DNA of 64,000 nucleotides from Psilocybe azurescens. Lineage: Eukaryota > Basidiomycota > Agaricomycetes > Agaricales > Agrocybaceae. Both the position numbers and the translations under genes were made by a program. The notes beneath the pieces are model-generated. The model had not been told where the DNA came from, did not search any database, and worked only from the letters and a program-made list of their open reading frames with translations. The DNA is taken from positions 62,001 to 126,000 of the forward strand of contig JAJIRX010000684.1 of assembly GCA_023853785.1 (NCBI GenBank). Reading direction: 5' to 3'. Of the stretch, positions 59,622 through 64,000 are shown one piece after another (within the stretch, counting starts at the first letter, position 1; each line of letters starts with the position of its first letter).

Positions 59622-60506
59622 TGGCGCAAGACAGTTTTCCTGCTTTGCCTGGTATCTATCGTCTTTTATTTCTTTATCTCGAGCCAAGTAAGCCATACCC
59701 CGTTTTCATTTGCTTACTTACCCCAACACGTCCACATACAGTGTCAACCATCGCGCCATTCCTCATGGTGTGGGTTTCCCCAGGTTCCGGCTGGTTCCAC
59801 CACGAGCTTATACCTTCCGGTAATCCCCCTACTGGTGGATTGGAACCAAGGACTCAGATGGCTGTTTGGCAATTAGCAAACTGTGAGTTCGCTGTTGTGC
59901 TGAAAGCTGACCTTCATTCTTCGCTTTGGTCTTGCTTTAACACAACTCATCCATATATTATTCAGGCTATCTGCTTTTGGGTCTGATTTCTTCACTGGTC
60001 TTCCGTGCTGTACGAGACGCATTGCCCAACAATCCTGCCGCACAAGAGCGTATTCTCGGGGCTAGCTTTCTAGCTCTGGGGATTGCAGATGTGAGCTGTT
60101 CATTGCCCTTCTTGTTCTGATCGACACTTAATCGCATCCACTGCGCTCTGTTCTACTTCAACTGTATCGCCTGGTACACCTGATAACTTCAGCTGACTCA
60201 GTACGTATAAACTATTGTGCTAAGTTATTATCGTTATATGGAGCAGATTCCTAATCTGTTTACCTCAGCATAGTCGTTACGTTCATTGGCCTCCCGGTTG
60301 ACATGAAGTACGCGCCTTCCTGTGGAACAGTATGACCCATGGCAATATTACTGTCGTGGTCGTCTTGTTTCTGTTCAGGTACATGATATCACTTTCTCGT
60401 ACGACTGAGCTTATTCCCTCTTGGTAGGTTGGCTTGGTACGCAGGTATTGGCCGTACTCGTTACTACTTTGGCGAACCTACGCCGAAATCGAACAAGGCT
60501 TCTTAG
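59622..60506 (+). CDS. Small multi-pass membrane protein 1 (DUF7704-like), paralog of the next gene
   Basis: ATG 59622 opens MAQDSFPALPGIYRLLFLYL-EP. Four hydrophobic segments follow: STIAPFLMVWV, CYLLLGLISSLVF, GASFLALGIAD-LTHIVVTFIG and GNITVVVVLFLFRLAWYAG. The end is GRTRYYFGEPTPKSNKAS. An 8 nt exon (60193-60200, CTGACTCA) encodes L-T-H between two introns. One base appears missing at CC 60315-60316, joining KYAP to LWNSMTHGN. The pattern (LPxxYRLxFLYxEP, four helices, short basic tail) resembles an uncharacterised fungal membrane family I would call DUF7704-like. That name is from memory. Location and function are unknown. Confidence 0.7.
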
Positions 60507-60915
60507 AACATAATCAGCTGATAGCACTTTCATCGATGAACACCGGTGCCGCTTTTCTCTTTATCTTTGTGAAATTATGTTGCAATGCTTCAATCATGCG
60601 ATATGTAAGGGTTCGTCATTGTGTAAAGACCGAATGGAAATCACATATTCAGCGCCGTGTGTCTGATTAAGCAGATAGCACAGGTATGTCACTGATAAAT
60701 CATGAATGAGTTGCCGGTGTTAACCTTTTAAGTCATCTCTAGGTACATATATTACGTCTTCCTTGCAGGGTTGTTCTTTGCGGTTCAAGTGACCCACAGG
60801 ATAGGGCAGTCAGATTAGTGTCAATCCTTCAATAAATATCGGCACGATTCTCTGTTCACATCCTTCTCTCGTCCCACTTTTTTTCTTGCGATATCAACAT
60901 TATCAAGAGGCAGTC
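60507..60915. other. Spacer between the two membrane-protein paralogs
   Basis: About 400 bp in tandem orientation. A plus-strand ORF (60434-60670) crosses the stop of the first gene but is a shifted frame. Nothing else is seen; it is presumably the promoter of the second copy. Confidence 0.4.
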
Positions 60916-61715
60916 ATGGCAAAATTTGATGCGCTGCCAGGATACTACAAATTTATTTTCTTATACTTTGAACCAAGTAAGTTCTTGTACCATATATTTT
61001 TTCCTGTAAGCAATAACATTGTTATTTGTAGTCTCTGAGATTGGCCCCTTTGTCACATCGTCTATCTGGGGTCCGAGCTGGTTTTATAACGAGCTTGTTC
61101 CACCTACAGGTCCTCCACCCGAGTACATGGACCCAAGAGCGACCATCGCTGTTTGGCAGCTTACTATATGTACGATCGTCATCACTCCAATATTTATGGT
61201 ATATTCACAACTGTGTAGGTTATCTTCTTCTTTGTGTCATGACCTCCCTCGGATACCGCGCCGTACGCGATACTTTAAGCGACAACCCTACAGGTCAGGA
61301 AAAGTTGATGGGCGTCTTTCTTTTCTCGCTCGCTATTGCAGACGTAAGTTCTTCTTTCTTCCCTTTGTTGCAACTCCATTGATCGCTTTACGCAGGTAAC
61401 TCAGTAAGCCTGTTATATGGATGGAACAACGAACGGCGTTACTTACCGAGTTTCTATCGGTTCAGTTTATATTTGACTTTTGTCAGCCTTCCTCAAGATA
61501 TCAAATACCTTCCTTTCGAATGGAATACGACGACCCATGGCAATCTTAGTGTTGTCCTCATCTTACATCTCTCTCGGTAAGTGTTTGGGTCAAACTGAAT
61601 GGACTTGATATCGATGATGCCTTTTGTGTATCGCAGCCTTGCTTGGTTCTTTGGAATTGGCAGGAAGAGGTATTACTTTGGCCAACCGTCAACGAGTATC
61701 AAAGTATCAAAGTGA
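60916..61715 (+). CDS. Small multi-pass membrane protein 2 (DUF7704-like), paralog of the previous gene
   Basis: ATG 60916 opens MAKFDALPGYYKFIFLYFEP and then SEIGPFVTSSIWGPSWFYNE, DPRATIAVWQLTICYLLLCV and MTSLGYRAVRDTLSDNP. It continues LMGVFLFSLAIAD-VTHLYLTFVSLPQDIKY and GNLSVVLILHLSRLAWFFG, and ends GRKRYYFGQPSTSIKVSK at TGA 61713-61715. It has the same order, helix positions and tail as the upstream gene, including an 8 nt exon (61396-61403, GTAACTCA) at the identical codon position. The frame is intact throughout. The pair is a tandem duplication. Substrate or partner cannot be inferred. Confidence 0.75.
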
Positions 61716-61810
61716 AGGGATTCTTGATCATATTAACACAATCCGCTTTGCGGCCACTTTCGACCTTTTTCACCATCTGGCTGTCCTGGCTTGTCGATGA
61801 GTCTCGCAAT

Positions 61811-62441
61811 TCATGCCAACCAATTAATTAACCTTGATAATTTCTCAATCTTGAACACGATGATGCCGATAATAACCGAAGTTGACAATGACCATGCAAT
61901 CAGGAGCGCTACACTTCGTTTATGAATCCATCTGACAGATTTGAGCATGGTAGTTAATGATAGTAAATCACACCCAAGAAAGCGATAAGAAAGTCCCTGA
62001 AATTTCCCGTTGGCTCGAGCATCCACACACATCGGGAGCACCTTACAGTTTTCATACGAGAACGCGGTGCAGTTGGATGTGTTGCGGGAGTGGTTTTGTG
62101 TGGAATAGATAGGAGGCAGGCAATTCCGAGCGGAAATGATAGCCTGCATCAGGGTCTAACCCGCCGAGTCTCAAAGACGAGACAATATTAACAACTGGGT
62201 AGCTGAGTCGAGTCAAGAGCGTCGCGTTGAGCTCTTGCGAGAACTGACTGCGAACCTGTGGACACAGCTGGAAATCAATTTTCGTCAAGTATCTGGGTAC
62301 TATGTAGATACATGCAGTTGAGGACGGAGACACCAGAATACAAAGGAGCAACTTCCGATAAACCTTTTGAGGCGGAAGATTGAGTTGTTCCCACATTTCA
62401 TCATTTGACTCACAATCCGCAACCGCAGGAAAGAAGCACAT
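61811..62441 (-). CDS. Possible single-pass membrane protein, frame interrupted
   Basis: ATG 62441-62439 opens MCFFPAVADCESNDEMWEQL with a weakly hydrophobic YRKLLLCILVSP. It reads on to RLGGLDPDAGYH near 62145, where the frame changes into NCLPPIYSTQNHSRNTSNCT. The second part has four Cys and a strong C-terminal helix, SVALLIAWSLSTSVIIGIIV-FKI. The two frames overlap, so a one-base indel or short intron near 62120 would unite them. The Cys-rich luminal part plus a terminal helix suggests a type I or tail-anchored membrane protein. No family is recognised. It converges on the membrane-protein pair. Confidence 0.4.
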
Positions 62442-63364
62442 CGTCAACCTGTCAATCAGTGTGGCGGACCGCCAATGCCTACCCTCAGAGAATTTTGACT
62501 GATCTTACTAAGTACCTCTTTGTCTTATTCAAGTTGTAGTGCTCAGCTGCGCTAAGTCGGATTTGAGAAGGATGCACGGCGCACGCCCGGTCTGTGCCTT
62601 CTTACTGAGTATCGCTCAATCCTCAGTCTGATTTTGGTCTGACTTAGATTGTGCCGGTCTTCAATAAAACGGGGGTATATACGGAGTAACGGACAGTGGA
62701 ATCTACATACGCATCCCTCAAGTCCCAAGTGGCCTGGCGGGGCAATACATCAGGGTCGACTTAAGAGTCGCGTTTCAAGGCCGATTTCTGGCCTTACCGG
62801 GGGTAAACAGCGTTTCGTTCGTGGCATCCTGGGATTTAAAATTTCAATAAATCTCAGCTTTAATCCCACATATTCGCATGCTTTCATGTTCAATTTTGGC
62901 TATCGATGAAGGCGCCATAAAGCTTCGGTTCTCAACCCTGAGCTGAGCCCATTACCTTCAAGACAGAATCCATCCCTTGGTCCCAGTTACCAACCATTAC
63001 ATCAAATTATTCGCACAGCAAGAGCGCGCTCAATATCGGATTATCTGGCCCTCCTCTTCAATCTCGATCGTCGCCAACTCATCTCATCTCTTTCCTTGTA
63101 TATTAGCAAACTGTCCAACAACCAATTACTAGACAACATAACAACGATAGTATTTACATTTTTCCACGACTATCTTCTCTGTTTTAAGCGCCGAAGAAAG
63201 AGCTTATTTGGGTCTTGTAGGGATTCCTCGTATTCTGATGCCGTAGAAGGTCCTTCCAGTCCGAAAATGACGTTGACGCCCCTAATCCATAACAACGCAA
63301 CACAGTTTGAACACAGTGACCCTTCCTCTTCCCCACTTTTTGACACGGTCTTCTCTCGGCCTTT
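62442..63364. other. Intergenic or undetected gene
   Basis: About 920 bp without a supported gene. A plus-strand frame at 63096-63440 (begins with TTG; has ATG at 63267) is possible but has no domain and may be antisense to the next entry. The 62990-63110 stretch is CT-rich like a fungal promoter on the plus strand. Confidence 0.35.
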
Positions 63365-63851
63365 TCAGAATTCAAGGGAAACCATTACATACTTGTGGAT
63401 CGATTCAAGGCATAGGCCTATGCATTGCCTTTCATTCTGAGACAGTGATATGTCGACGGTAAGCACATTTATTAGTTTGTCGTACGCCATTGGTACCGCG
63501 GACGATATACTTGAGTCCTCCGAGTCTATGATATGGCGTCGAATGAGCATACGTCCTTGATTAAATTTGGCTTGCTTTACTTGCACCACTCTGTTAGGCT
63601 GAAACAAAAGATGTTCAAAAGTCAGCATCTTCCGGAATCGAGCAAAAAAAAAGCCTCCAACCTTGATTTAGGATGTTTAAATGAGTCTCCCACACATCGC
63701 TAGTAGAACCAGGCGACGGGGCTGGAGGTACACTCTTGACGCACGTATAACATTGTCCTATTAAGTATTTTGTGACCGAAGGACTAGCGCAGAAAGAAAT
63801 CATTCGGCAAATGAATAGAATAGGACTTCGCCTGGCGCGCAGAGCCACCAA
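63365..63851 (-). CDS. Weak minus-strand exons, possible partial gene
   Basis: Two overlapping minus-strand frames, 63851-63615 (IGQCYTCVKSVPPAPSPGST, DVWETHLNILNQ) and 63628-63365 (NRVVQVKQAKFNQGRMLIRR, DSEDSSISSAVPMAYDKLIN), could be exons joined by a short intron near 63610-63660. Composition is protein-like but no family is recognised and no start is certain. The gene may extend past the right edge. Confidence 0.25.
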
Positions 63852-64000
63852 GAAAAACCGTTATCGTATATTGCGGTGATGCGTTACTAACGCAATATCC
63901 AGGACATCATCATCCTAATCGGATAGCAATTTCATCGAAATGTATTCGATACAGCGCCTGGGATGCCATAGCTGGCTTCCAAATGAGAAGCTGCTTGAAT

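Noticed and set aside
1..64000. tRNA, rRNA or CRISPR loci
   Set aside because: I looked for B-box-like GGTTCGA sites with matching acceptor stems and for regular spaced repeats and found none; a covariance-model search would be decisive for tRNA and small RNA genes.

Overview
This window looks like nuclear DNA of a filamentous basidiomycete, most likely an Agaricomycete mushroom-forming fungus. The reasons are dense genes on both strands, many 45-65 bp GT-AG introns with CTNAC-type branch sites, and eukaryotic housekeeping proteins. It also carries a secreted 'ribosomal protein s17'-type family and small multi-pass membrane proteins of a kind I associate with Agaricomycetes. I see no viral, CRISPR, rRNA or tRNA genes.

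Layout. 1-7.6 kb: a truncated gene, a short protein made only of a cullin N-terminal region, and three unrecognised genes (one coiled-coil/acidic, one exon cluster, one Pro/Ser-rich). 7.7-16 kb: a UVRAG/Vps38-type PI3-kinase subunit and a Puf4/Mpt5-type PUF RNA-binding protein. 16.6-20.9 kb: HEM3 (porphobilinogen deaminase), a decayed tandem copy of it, and a UBE2W-like E2. 21-30.5 kb: a copper-fist transcription factor, NFU1, ALG1, SDO1 (SBDS), an RVS167-type BAR-SH3 protein and ISA1. 30.7-34.6 kb: two paralogous WW-domain proteins. 35.8-49.2 kb: a run of minus-strand genes, namely a rhodanese-PTP phosphatase, DNA topoisomerase II and a GCN20-type ABC-F ATPase. 50-64 kb: the secreted s17-like protein, a SAP30-type Sin3-binding protein, an inverted-repeat element, ARO2 (chorismate synthase), an unknown protein, a CofD/UPF0052-like protein, two paralogous four-helix membrane proteins, and weakly supported ORFs up to the window edge.

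The genes are independent housekeeping and regulatory loci, not one pathway. HEM3, the copper-fist factor, NFU1 and ISA1 make a loose iron/copper-themed neighbourhood within 14 kb. That may be coincidence.

The most distinctive features are structural. Tiny internal exons are shared by both members of two paralog pairs (12 nt in the WW pair, 8 nt in the membrane-protein pair), and HEM3 has an 11 nt exon. Four introns have GC-AG borders. A broken HEM3 duplicate has lost the cofactor cysteine. The phosphatase has a very long insertion inside its catalytic domain. An inverted-repeat element lies between SAP30 and ARO2. About fifteen apparent single-base gains or losses, mostly in short homopolymers, interrupt conserved genes. 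They look like assembly errors and affect how the gene models should be read. CDS spans below include introns; exon borders were read by eye.
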